Source: Phycomyces blakesleeanus NRRL 1555(-) (taxonomy: Eukaryota > Mucoromycota > Mucoromycetes > Mucorales > Phycomycetaceae). Taken from it: a stretch of 64,000 nt of DNA. How positions within the stretch are numbered: position 1 is the stretch's first letter; the number at the start of each line of letters is the position of its first letter. Positions 39,866 to 50,955 of the stretch are shown one piece after another. Location of the stretch: assembly GCF_001638985.1 (NCBI RefSeq), contig NW_017265135.1, positions 1,541,223 through 1,605,222 on the forward strand. Reading direction: 5' to 3'. The notes below the pieces were generated by a model. The model saw only the letters and a program-made list of their open reading frames with translations. It ran no database searches and was not told the origin of the DNA. Made by a program: the position numbers and the translations under genes.

Positions 39866-40895
39866 TTAAGCTTCCCAGGAAGAGGTAGCGGCAGCAGGGG
39901 TCTCGTCAGCCCAGTCGGTGGTGCGGGAAGCGCTCCAGTCGGCAGCGGCAGCAATACCAGCAACACCCTCAGCAGCCTCACCCTCAACGGCCCACTCACC
40001 AGTGGCAGCCTCAGCGGTGGCAGAGAAGTCAGTGTTCTCCAACTCGGCGGCAAGAGCAGCAGCAGCCTGCTCCTTCTCAGCCTCTTCGGGGTCACGGAAG
40101 AAGAACATATCAACCATAACTTCCCAGGCGACACCGTAGTCGAGAGTACCACGGAGACGGAGGACAGCGCGGGCAAGGAGGTAGTAGATCAAACCGAGAG
40201 CGTGCTTACCCTTGTTGTTGGTGGGGATAACAATGTCGACGTACTGGAGGAAAGCATCGGTGTCAGCAAGGGAGATGACGGGGATGTTGACGTAGGAGGC
40301 TTCCTTAATGGCCTGGAAGTCGGAACGGGGATCAGTGCAGATGATCAAACGGGGCTCACGGAAAGAACGGGTGTTGTAGTTAGTGAAGGTACCGGGGGTG
40401 AAACGACCGACGATGGCCTCAGCACCAATGTACTTGGCAAACTTCAAGGCAGCACGGTGACCGTAGGGACGGGCAGAGACAACAACGATATCCTGGGGCT
40501 ATAAATTGTTCAACTTTTTGAGATTCCTTTCCTCCAAAACAAATATATCAAATACACATACGTTCTCGATGGCGGCAATGACACGGGCAGCGAAGATGAG
40601 CTTCTCCCAGGTCTTACCAATGTTGATCAGGTTGATGCCTAGGTACCCACATTATTAGTTAACTTTCTTTTAATTAAGGTTTTTATTATTGCTCACCATC
40701 AGCACGACGCTTGTAGACGTAAGGGGTCATGCGGGTGTTGACGTTCTTGGCACCAATGTGGCACTGGGCGCTCAACAAGAGCTGAATATCCTCCTCGGTG
40801 GGGTTAAGAACTATTGTTAAAGAGCAATGTTGAAATGAGTAAATGAGGTCATCAATGTGCTAAATGATTGACTTACCAGCAGGGAGATTGGCCAT
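39866..40895 (-). CDS. RPS0: 40S ribosomal protein S0 / SA (uS2)
   Basis: Component of the small ribosomal subunit, needed for 18S rRNA 3' processing. Exons: 40895-40877, 40810-40697, 40638-40562, 40498-39866; 280 residues. Diagnostic: [60 protein letters not shown] and [20 protein letters not shown]. The acidic Ala/Glu/Trp-rich tail, with repeated 'DWA' and 'SW' motifs, matches fungal S0. Early introns in the N-terminal codons are typical of fungal ribosomal protein genes. Confidence 0.98.
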
Positions 40896-41583
40896 CGTGA
40901 TTCTACGTCTATAGGATGAGAGTAGGTGTATCGATGGTTATTAAACGTAATTATGAATGGGTTATTCAGGACAGGATGATCCATTCATCTGGATAGATGT
41001 GACATCCATCCTGTGTGGTCGAGATCTGCGATTCATATGGTCTATAATACATACCAAGTGCAGGGAAAGAGGGGGTCCGATGCTTGTTGGCAGGCACTTT
41101 TTTTAACCAAGGTGAGCTTGCTCTACCAAGGAGTCCGGCCCGAATTGAAGCGCGTCACATCGTCTCGAAATTTTGGGGGGCGACATGATCGAAAACCACT
41201 GTTTGTTTTTAGCATTGCATTACTTTAGAAAAAATAGTAATAGATAATAAATTATACATACATACATTAAGCACATAATTTAAATATATGTAAAGACGTA
41301 TTTAATGGAGCTGGGAGGCAAATATAAGCGACAAAAAATATTTATTTCATTTGTTCTTTTAAAGAAGTGTACCCACACACAAACAAGTTTAAGAATCTAG
41401 CTTGCCGACTTATTATCCAAGATTTTTTTTTATTCAAGTTATCCCCTCAAATTTTGTTCCAAATAACAATCAAATTAATGCGTATTATGAAATTAAATGC
41501 CTTGGACTTATACGTTTTTTTTATTCAGAAGTACATTAGAGAGAGAGAAAGAGAACTGATCCTGTTAAGATACTGGATCTCAC
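40896..41583. other. Intergenic between RPS0 and RPL27
   Basis: Holds the RPS0 promoter and the RPL27 3' flank. No gene seen. Confidence 0.6.
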
Positions 41584-42505
41584 TTAGAATCTAAGCTTGC
41601 TGAAGAACCACTTGTTCTTGCCAGTCTGGTAACGCTCCTCGAACAACTTCTTGATAACCTTCTTGGACTCCTCACGCTGGGTGGGCTCCTTGAAGGAATC
41701 AGCAGAGACAGTACCCTTGATCTGCTCCAACTCAAGAGCATAACGAGTGGGCAACATGTGGTTGTAGTTGACGATCTTAACGAAAGGCTTGACCTTGGAG
41801 CGCTTGGCAACCTTCTTCTTGCCCATACCCTTGGTAACCTTCAAGGGGGAACGCTCAACACCAGCAACGACAGCATAGCCGTAGGGTCTGTCCTTGGTAC
41901 CCTCATCGTGGTCTATTAAAAATAATTAGTTGAATTGTTCACAACATTGTAGGTTTCTTTAATCGTGTATATTTAAATGCCCCAGCAATTTAAAGGGTAT
42001 ATATATTTGTGTGCGTATTGATATGCGTTTGTATGGTGCGTGTGTTTGGTGTGTATATGTGTGTGTATGTGCATGTGCATGTGTATGTGAGGTATGCGTG
42101 TATATATATGTGTATGTGCTGTGTGCTTGCGCGTGGGTGTGATCGTGTGTAATTTTGTTTTTGCGTTTGGATTTGTTGATGATTTTTCTCGACACGAAAC
42201 GGAATCTACCCTCTTCACTTTCCCTTCCTTTATATCCATCACTAAGGCTAGACTAAAAGACATAATGAAACTGATGCATACTGCGGACAACAACGGCCTT
42301 CTTGCCAGCGAAGCGGCCCTGCAAAATAACGACAACCTAAATGATTCAATGTAATGTGAGTTAACATGACTCAAATATATAAGTGCAATTAAAGTGTATA
42401 AATCCATCCAAATTTGATATATCTTTAGGTAAAAAGTGACCATCCATCACAATAACAGCTTTTACAAGCAGTATTTACCTTGCCTGCCTTGATGAACTTG
42501 ACCAT
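41584..42505 (-). CDS. RPL27: 60S ribosomal protein L27 (eL27)
   Basis: Large-subunit ribosomal protein with an N-terminal KOW fold. Exons: 42505-42479, 42336-42282, 41912-41584; 136 residues, identical in length to yeast L27. It starts [20 protein letters not shown] and ends [19 protein letters not shown]. The second exon must start at 42336 (after CATTTAG) rather than at the nearer GCAG at 42319, otherwise six residues of the KOW strand are lost. The second intron is long for this locus (369 bp) and filled with a TG/CA repeat. Divergent from SLX4, with 109 bp between start codons. Confidence 0.97.
41990..42160. repeat. (TG)n/(CA)n microsatellite in RPL27 intron 2
   Basis: Imperfect TG-rich repeat with interspersed GC and TATA units. 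It lies wholly inside the intron 41913-42281 and makes up nearly half of it. Confidence 0.85.
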
Positions 42506-42614
42506 AGTGGTAGTATATTAGTCGAGAAGGAAGAGGAAGACCTCTCCAATCAGCCACTTTGTCCATTGTAATCAGTCCCCGCCTCTCCTTCGCCACTTCG
42601 CCACTCTTCGGCCA
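42506..42614. promoter_or_regulatory. Bidirectional promoter of RPL27 (-) and SLX4 (+)
   Basis: Only 109 bp separate the two ATGs, so both genes must share this region. It is more C-rich on the plus strand than its surroundings (CTCTCC, CCCCGCCTCTCC). I see no clear TATA box. Confidence 0.6.
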
Positions 42615-44736
42615 ATGAAATTAATGCATGTCAGGGATCAGGTCGATTTATTACCACTTCAACACCCTCTTTTGACTATGAGTATTCAATCCATCAGCTC
42701 AAGTTTGAAATTACCAAAGAAAAGACCTATCAACATCCAACCCACTAAAAATTCCCAAAAGAAGTTAAAAAAAGCATCTTACGACGATTCATCAATTATA
42801 AGCTTGGAAGAGACAAATTTCAATTGCCCCCAGTGTCAAATCGATCTCACTTATCTTCAATCAAGTTATTTTCGACAAAAGCACATTACTGATTGCTTTT
42901 CAACAACGACAATCTCTGACTCGACTCAATCTGTAATAGACGAGCCACTCACAATCAATGCTTACCACGATAAAAGTTCCTTTGCAATGGATCTCCTTTG
43001 CTGTACATTTTGCGCCAAAGACATATCATGGATGACCAACACTGAAATTTCACTTCATTTGGGAACATGTTTCGATAGTATCACACTAGATAACAATAGC
43101 CGCTGCAATGGGAGCAAAGCGGAAAGCTCCACAGATGTGTATAAATCTAATCGTATTGCTGTTTTGAATGGCTGTCCTTGTTGCCATGGCAAGAATGTTT
43201 ATTCTGCAGAAGCTACTTTCAAAGAAAAAGCAATTCATATACAGAAATGTGCGAGCAGCAGATCCATGTCATTAATTCAATTGGAAAAAGCTTGTAAAGA
43301 TTATATAATTGGTGATGCATACAACCGCACATCAGATGAGATTGATAGCATAGACCTAACAAGAGTGGTGAAAAAAGGCATAGACTGGTCAGACTATGAA
43401 TATTATCGATTAGCTCTAGCATTATCAACTCCTGGCTCTACATACGACAAAGAAAAATTAAATTCGCCATACTCAAAGAAACTGCTGTTTGTATTTGAGA
43501 GAAATGCAAAGGAGTTGGCAAACAATGAAACAATGAAACAAAAAATCCTAGACGAATTAAGGCAAAAGTTATCCCACGATATTCAGTCAATGTGTGAAGA
43601 AGTATTCGATTGGACCACAAAAAACAATACATGGCAGGAGGATGATATTGCTTTTGCATGTAGTTTTTTTGAGAAAATAAAGGTAAATTAGTTGTTGTAA
43701 ATTTACAATACCTAACGAAGTCGCAAGTCAAAAAAAGGAATATCCTCTATAATAATGAACTATGAAAAGAAAGGCGCCTCGTACACCATCCAAAAATTGT
43801 TGGGGTTGGACAATCGCTTTTCTCGATTATTTACTCTGCAATTTATGCGCTATAATTCCTGGGTTAGTGGAGAAGTTTCTAGGAGAAACTCTATAATTGA
43901 CTTGTCTTCAGTAACGTGCGAGGTAAACAATTCGAAAGACAAGATTTAACTTGCTTTAATAATTAGAATACATTTTCAAGTGACTGATTCGACTTTCATG
44001 GGAAAAAGGAAAATGAAGATAGGCAGATTGAATTATGGGACGATTGGTCAGATATTCATGGAAATACCTCAGCAACATCTTCAGTGGTAGATTTAACAGA
44101 ATGTCCCAACCATAAATCCCCTTCAATTAACACAATTGATTTTCACAATTCAATTGTTACACAATACCATCCAAGCACTCCTACAGAAGCCAACCAAGAC
44201 ACATCATCTGTTAACCCTAATACACCAAACGCGGGATCAGTTCAATCAGATATGCCGGATTATACCATATTAACATTGCCTGAACTAAAGGTGATTTGAT
44301 GAATTATGTATAGCGAATGGTACTAACACTAATATTATAGAATGCTGTAAAAAAATATGGGCTCAAGCCTACAAAGAGACATGACATGATCTTACACCTC
44401 GAGCAAATCTGGAAATCTTCTCGGGAGACTGTCAGGTTGAATAGTGTCTCATCTAGTACATTATTGGCTTCAGGAGAAAATAAAGTAAATAAGGAGATTT
44501 TGGACCATCTTAAAAAGCAGCCATTGCTATGGGAACGTATCCTTCGCTACGAGGTAAATAAATAAATAATAATTATAATACACTATCATGAAACAAATTC
44601 TGATATTGTGGTAACCATATAGAATGTCACTGTTGAAGAGTGTCACCGCGGATTGAAATGCAAGAAAAAACTGGTTCAAGAGTTTCTGGATGAGAATGCA
44701 TTATCGTACAAGTCACGCACACTTGCCCGCCAATAA
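42615..44736 (+). CDS. SLX4: Structure-specific endonuclease scaffold SLX4
   Basis: Scaffold of the SLX1-SLX4 nuclease that cuts branched DNA in recombination and replication-fork repair. Exons: 42615-43682, 43728-43922, 44009-44290, 44341-44553, 44623-44736; 623 residues. The conserved SLX4 C-terminal domain, which binds SLX1, is visible: LPELKNAVKKYGLKPTKRHD with the following helices through QEFLDENALSYKSRTLARQ. The N-terminal half holds three Cys2-His-Cys sites: CPQC...HITDC (about 42830), CTFC...HLGTC (about 43010) and CPCC...HIQKC (about 43175). These resemble the UBZ4 ubiquitin-binding fingers of animal SLX4. The ATG at 42678 is an alternative start. The 43728 junction is the least certain. 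Confidence 0.85.
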
Positions 44737-45004
44737 AAACGCTGTCGATATATGCACTATTTTCTTGCATCTTGGAGTCTTTATATTCTTTCCGTTTGTT
44801 TCGCCTATTCGGTCTTGTTACATAGGAGCGATTAATAAAAACTATAAAATATCACTATTGTCTTTATAAATAATATTCCCACAGGTGAGAAAGTCTTGAC
44901 TCTACATCACCAAAGCTCACATTCTTTTTGACATCTTGGTGTACACGTTTAGACAAAAGTCAATCAACCAAATATATCTAATAACACTTCAAGGAGCTCC
45001 AGAA

Positions 45005-48000
45005 ATGCTTGAAACTTCGCAAGAAAATACTGCAAAGCAAGGACAAGATGCTTCTCACAAAGCTGCATCCACATCCATCATTAATCCGCAGTCGAATGAT
45101 CCTGGCGCATCGTCCACGTCTAAAAGCAGACAGCAATTGCCTGAGACAGAAAAAGTATCAGAAGAGGACAAAACCGAAATCAAACCCGTAGCTGAGAACA
45201 AAGCGGACCTACTCAGTAGTGAGAGCGCAGGAAAGAAGAAACGCCATCGAAAGAAGAAACCAAAAAAGGATAGAAAAGAAAAACAAGAAGAAAATCCTGC
45301 CGGTCAGGAAGCACCGAAACCAACGCTAGAGGTGCCTCTCCAAAATATCATAAGCGATAATACAAGAAAAGAAATTAAGGCGAAAAAGCCTAAAGAGAAA
45401 ACCACTGATTCTAAGAACGAAGAAAAGATCAAGAGTGGTGGAGATCCAAAGGGTAATAGCGATCTAAAGGGTAATAGCGCTCCAAAGAGCGATATCGACC
45501 CAAAGAGTGATAGCGATCTAAAGAGTGATGGGGATCCAAAGAGTAAGAAAAAGCTCAGAAAAAAGAACAGACAAAAAAATAAGCCGTCCTCTGAATCAAC
45601 AGTCGAGAAGGATAATGTTCCTAAGCTAGATGCTCCTTCTAAGCAAGATACGGGGACCGATTTAAGAGACTCGGAAGAAAAGGAAACATCTAATCAAGAC
45701 GATTCGAAGCAGCAGGGAGGTACAGACGCGGAGGCTCTATCAAAGCGTACAAAGAAAAGTAACAACGTTAATAAGAACGACGTAGTTGAATCCGAAAAGA
45801 ACCTCAAAAAAGTGACACCAGTTAAAGAAAATCAGGAACAGTCAAAGACTAAGTCAGACGAAACTATTATTGCCAAGTCTCTTGAAAAGAAGACAAAAAA
45901 GAGAAACAAAAAGAAGAAGGTCGATAAAGTCATTGATAACAAATCTAATAGCACTTCTACGTCTACTTCTACTTCTACCAAGAGCATTGAGCAACCAAGT
46001 CAATTCCCGCGTGTCAATTTTCCTAGCCAAGTGGTTTCAAGCAGCACACTCCCAGTTGAAGTCAGTGTTTACTCCGACCCTCATGACAAAGAGTGGAATT
46101 TAGAACGCCCAGACCCTACTGCGGCAATACAGGAAGATGACCATGATTCAATTTTTGGTCATATCCATTTTTCTCCTGCCCCAAACTCGTTTAAAGAAGG
46201 ATCTAGATTGAATTGTGGATCTACTGAAAGAGGATCAAGAGATCGTGTTATTATGACAGAGTTTCTGCGCCAGCCTAAGAATAGAGTACCAAAAGAAATG
46301 AAGCTTCAGCAGCAGCGTCCAAAGCATCAGAATGTACAGTGAGGGGCAAAAAGAATCGCCTTTTTTTTAAGATCCCGATTGTTCTCCAAAATATATCTAT
46401 TTTTCATGCTTAAAGAAAAGAAGCAAATACAGCACTTACAGATCCCAAACTACTTCAGATTAAAGTTGAAAGCACTTATTTTTATTATGTTAGAGAAGAG
46501 TCTTTATTTTAGTACTTGGTATTATGACCATTTGCATCTATTACAGCTTGCCATCTTCTCTTCATGCTCCGGACCAAACTTTGCAAATACTTCTGGGGGA
46601 TTAACTTCCATTCCCTAATTACGACATGTCTCAAATGGTAAACGCTATACAGGTTATATCTGTTCATACGTACTCTACGCTTGAGATATGCCCAGAGATG
46701 CTCGATTGGATTCAAGTCTGGACTTTGAGGTGGCCAGCTGCCCAAAAGTTTCACCTTGTCTTTTTTTTCCATTCTCTTGTCAGCGCACTCACATGGCAGC
46801 TAGCGTTATCCTCTTGCAGTCGAAATCTTCTCCAGCTATCTTTCTCTTTGAATGCCTTTAAAGAAGGGAGGTAGGCTCTTTCCAAGGTTGCAACATACTT
46901 CTTGGAATCGATATTTCCAGGCACAACGTCTAAAACTCCGACAGCCTTTCCATAGAAGCACCCCCAGACCATAATGGAGCCACCTCCAAACTTCACAGTT
47001 GGTGAGACGAAGTTGGGCTCAAAGCCCTTGCCGTTTGGCCTGAGAACGCACCGGCGCCCATCACTTCCGTGGAGCTGGATCTTTGACTCATCGGGCCAGA
47101 TGACGGAATTCCAATCTGTCGTTTTCCAGTGCAGATGTTCCTTAGCCCATTGCAATCGCTTTTTACGATTGATTTCCGAAATCTTTGGTTTCGGAATCAT
47201 CTTTCGAGAGTATATTACAACCTTGCGAAGAAACTTTCTCAAAGTCTTTACAGAAACTGGTGTGGGCAAGGTTCTAGCAATGGTACTCATTGGCTGTGTT
47301 GGATCACGGCTAATCTGAAGCATAATTCCTCTTTTGTCTCTCTCATTTAACTTTAAAGGTCTACCAGGTTGTGGTGCAGCCATATGCGAGCCAGTTTTTT
47401 TTGTAGCTCTGAAGAACACGCTTCACCACGTCTTTGCTTACGCCTACTTTTTTGGCAATGTCAACCTGACTAGTGCCATTCTTAACACTCTCATGGACAA
47501 TGATTGCACGAGTTGTATTATCCGTGTTTTTATATCCATTGGTGGAAATTTTAGTAATCTTTTTTGTGCATTCGGTTTGATTGTTCATTTCATAAAATGT
47601 TAATTTAAGAGAAAAAGAGAAAGACTATTACGTTTGCTGATTTCGGCATTTTAAAAAAAAGGCGATTCTTTTTGCCCCTCACTGTACTTTAAGCCAATTT
47701 TCTAATTTTCTGTATATAATATCTTTATATACATAAGCCGAGAAGATTTTACATGCCAAAGGAAGTTGTAGCAGAGAAAATTGTAAAGAAGAAGGAGATC
47801 GTTGATGAAAAATCCTCAGACAAGAACTTGGACGATAGTTCGGAAAAGTCTTCCAGAAAGCAAGATCGGGTGGTAGTAAAGCTGCCAAAGCCAAGTTATG
47901 TACATCCAGACGATCATATTCATACCAAACGCAAAGCACTCTTTGCTCCTTTTATGAGTCCTAAGGATATCAAGGTCGAAATAAGACAAGGAAAGCTCTA

Positions 48001-50873
48001 TTCTGGTACATTGCGAATCAACAAACGCAACCGCCAAGAGTCTTATGTTACTACAGATTCTCTGGATGGAGATGTGTTTATTTGTGGCCAACATGATCGT
48101 AATCGTGCACTTGATGGAGATATTGTCGCTGTTAGACTGATTGATCCTGAAAAAGCTATGGAAAAGAAGAGAGAACATGATATGAGAAGAAGGGATGAAA
48201 AGAATCGTGCTCAAGATAAAAACGGCGACCCATCCGTAGGAAAAAGAAATAATACTGCGGATGACACCAAACCCAAATCAAAGTTCTTTGGCGTAGTTGT
48301 TGGAATTATCTCCAGAGTTGAGAATCCAGCATTTTCTGGGTATGTATGCTTTTTTGACCGAGTTTATAATTATTATATATATATTAAAAAATTATCTTCA
48401 TTAGCACAATCGACATTGAACGGTCTCAACAGAAAAGCAAGAAAGATTCAGATAATAAAAGCCGCCCAAATGAAAAAGATAAACATAAAGCACATCCTTT
48501 TTGGTTCAAACCGACAGATTTACGCGTACCCTTTATCATGATTGCTACACGTAATGTCCCGCCTGGACTTTTAAAAAACGAAGCCAAGTTTAAAGATCAC
48601 ATTGTGGTGGTAAGTATATTTCTGGAAGATAATTTCTTATGGGCTCTAATTTTTTTTAAATATATATATATATATTAAAGGTCGAGCTTGTGGAATGGCC
48701 TATTGACTCTGCTTTCCCATTTGGAAAGATTATACAAGATATTGGTCAAGTTGGTGAACTTAAGACAGAAGCAAAGGCCGTTATGCTAGACAATAGAATC
48801 AAAGATTCCCCATTTTCTCCAAAGGTTCTCAATTCACTACCTTCTACTCCATGGACAATTCCCGTGAAAGAGTACAAAAAGCGACGCGACCTTCGCGATA
48901 CCAGAGTATTTTCAATTGATCCTGCAACTGCCAAAGGTAAAATGATAATCTACTTAATGTTAAACTATGTCTATATCTATAAGTAGTCGATTATGTATGA
49001 ATATTTTTTATTAGATTTGGACGATGCTCTTCATGTCCAACCTCTTGAGGATGGAAATATTGAAGTAGGAGTGCATATTGCAGATGTATCTTTCTTCCTC
49101 AAGACACACACCGCTTTGGATGCAGAAGCATATGATCGTGCTACTAGTACTTATTTGGTTGACAGTGTGATTCCTATGCTACCTTCCCTGCTTTGTGAAG
49201 AGCTTTGTAGTTTGAACGCTGGTGTTGAAAGGTATTTATAATAATAATAATTATAATAATAATAATAATAGTTCGATGTATAGCATATCATATAACTGAG
49301 GTTCAATTGAAATAGACTTTCTTTCTCTGTAATTTGGAAGATGGACCTGAAAGGAAACATTTTGGATACATGGTTTGGAAGAACTATCATCAAGTAAGTT
49401 TCAATGGGGGTGATCCTTTCCTTTAAATACAATTTTTAACAGGATGTGTTGATTAGGTCTTGTGCAAAACTTTCATATGATGATGCACAGAGTGTTATCG
49501 ATGGAAACAAACTCCCATCCACAGTTAAACTTGCTGGGCATACCACTGATAATGTTGAGTCAGATATTATTCATTTATACAAACTCTCAAAACATATGCG
49601 CTCTCGTCGATTTGAAAATGGTGCTTTGTCCATGAATTCTATCCGTCTTTCATTCAACCTTGATGATAATGGGGACCCTGTTGGCGTTTGGATATACGAA
49701 ATGAAAGAGTCTAATCGCCTTATTGAAGAGTTTATGCTACGTGCAAATATGAGCGTGGCTGAAAAAATTTCCGAAGCTTATCCTGAGCAGGCACTCTTGC
49801 GTCGCCACATCCCACCTATTGAAAGAAGAATGGTAAACAGGCCAAAATTATAAGAAGTAAGAATATTAATATATAGTTAAAAAAATAGGAAGAATTCCTA
49901 GGACTCGCTAGAGAATTGGGATACACTCTTGATGCTTCAACGGCCGGAACACTTCAAGCTTCTTTTGATGCGATTGAAGCAAAGGATATTCAGACTGTCT
50001 TAAAGATCCTTGCTATTAAATCCATGCAACGTGCAAAGTACTTTTGTACTGGCTCTTTTGAACCAGAAAAATACTCGCACTATGCCCTCAATGTTCCTCT
50101 TTATACCCACTTCACGTCTCCTATTCGTCGATATGCGGATGTAATTGTGCATCGTCAATTAGAATGTGCCCTTCAAAAAAAAGGTAAATAAGGCTATTTA
50201 CTGCTCTGGAACATGAAATCTCACATTGAAGCCATTTACTATAGCTGGATGTGGTTACCAGAAAGAAGATGTTGAAAGAATTGCTTTGAGGTGCAACCAA
50301 AAGAAGGATGGCGCAAAGAATGCACAGGATCAGAGTATCCAGTTGTATTTGGCACGTTATCTCGATATCATGGAGAAGAAAGGCTCGATAATAAGTCCAG
50401 CAATTGTATTGCAAGTTACCAGTGAAGGGTTTGATGTCCTTGTTCCCGAGTATGGTCTCGAGAAAAGAATCAATGTGAAATCTTTACCACTTGAAAAATT
50501 TAAACACAATCCGGAAGAGCTTTGCATTGACATGTACTGGAAGAAGAACTCGATTCCATGTAGAGAGAAACCTGAAAAACCGAGTGACGATGATTCTGAG
50601 ACAGACTCAAAGAGCAGTATAGAACAAATACCAGATACTGATATCGTTGATACACGGCCTTTGGACAACATTCCTGGTATACCTGTAGTCAAGCTTAGTC
50701 AGGAGAGCGTAATGGAGGTCGCTGTTTATTCCTCGGAAAATCTGCAAAAAGTAAAACCTTTTACTCGATTAGATGTCCTTATCCAGGCCGAAATGAATCG
50801 TAGTCCGCCAATTATCAATGTGTACCCCGTTAACCCTTTTGCGACATATCCAAAGACTTTTCCAAAGATCTGA
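45005..50873 (+). CDS. DIS3L2: DIS3L2/SSD1-type RNase II exoribonuclease, with a Tc1 element in intron 1
   Basis: Cytoplasmic 3'-5' exoribonuclease family; human DIS3L2 degrades uridylated RNA, yeast SSD1 is an inactive relative. Exons: 45005-46333, 47738-48339, 48405-48609, 48681-48936, 49015-49231, 49316-49393, 49457-49832, 49889-50183, 50245-50873; 1,328 residues in frame. Exon 1 is a Lys/Glu/Ser-rich disordered arm. Then come cold-shock domains ([34 protein letters not shown]), the RNB domain ([14 protein letters not shown], all four catalytic Asp present; [18 protein letters not shown]) and a C-terminal S1-like part. The acidic motif argues for an active nuclease, unlike SSD1. The first intron holds the 46337-47684 transposon; the gene works only if that 1.4-kb intron is removed. 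Confidence 0.88.
45428..45550 (+). repeat. Tandem heptad repeats in the DIS3L2-like N-terminal arm
   Basis: Imperfect 21-nt repeats encode seven-residue units of the type (D/S)-(P/L)-K-(G/S)-(N/D)-S-(D/A): [20 protein letters not shown] and onward. They lie in the disordered arm and may vary in number between strains. Confidence 0.8.
46337..47684 (-). mobile_element. Tc1/mariner transposon, 1,348 bp, TA target site
   Basis: Ends are a perfect 34-bp inverted repeat starting CAGTGAGGGGCAAAAAGAAT, flanked by TA at 46335-46336 and 47685-47686. The minus strand encodes a Tc1-type transposase in three overlapping open frames (47588-47361, 47419-46751, 46772-46509): HTH region [23 protein letters not shown] residues in [19 protein letters not shown] and [11 protein letters not shown]. 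Two frame breaks coincide with A8 tracts (about 47394-47401 and 46762-46769). The identical ends point to recent insertion. Confidence 0.95.
46509..47588 (-). pseudogene. Tc1-type transposase with two frame changes
   Basis: DDE transposase of the element above, with a paired-like HTH (about residues 35-60), [11 protein letters not shown] linker, and catalytic Asp, Asp, Glu in the normal order and about 34 residues between the last two. The first frame change is equivalent to one extra base, the second to one missing base, both at runs of eight A. They could be assembly errors, real mutations or slippage sites; I cannot tell from one sequence. If real, no complete transposase is made. Confidence 0.85.
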
Positions 50874-50955
50874 TTCAAACTTGTGTCAGTTTTATAGTTT
50901 TGATTTATTTTTCTCAATGGATGTGCCTGAAATATATTTATAGTATTTGATTATT

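Noticed and set aside
42282..42318. RPL27 exon 2 starting after GCAG at 42319
   Set aside because: This would delete six conserved residues of the KOW strand. The acceptor at 42337 gives the normal 136 residues.
44936..46342. Exon 1 of the DIS3L2-like gene as a separate protein ending in NVQ
   Set aside because: The stop codon is supplied by the transposon end. Splicing at 46333 joins the downstream RNB exons in frame, which fits the family better.
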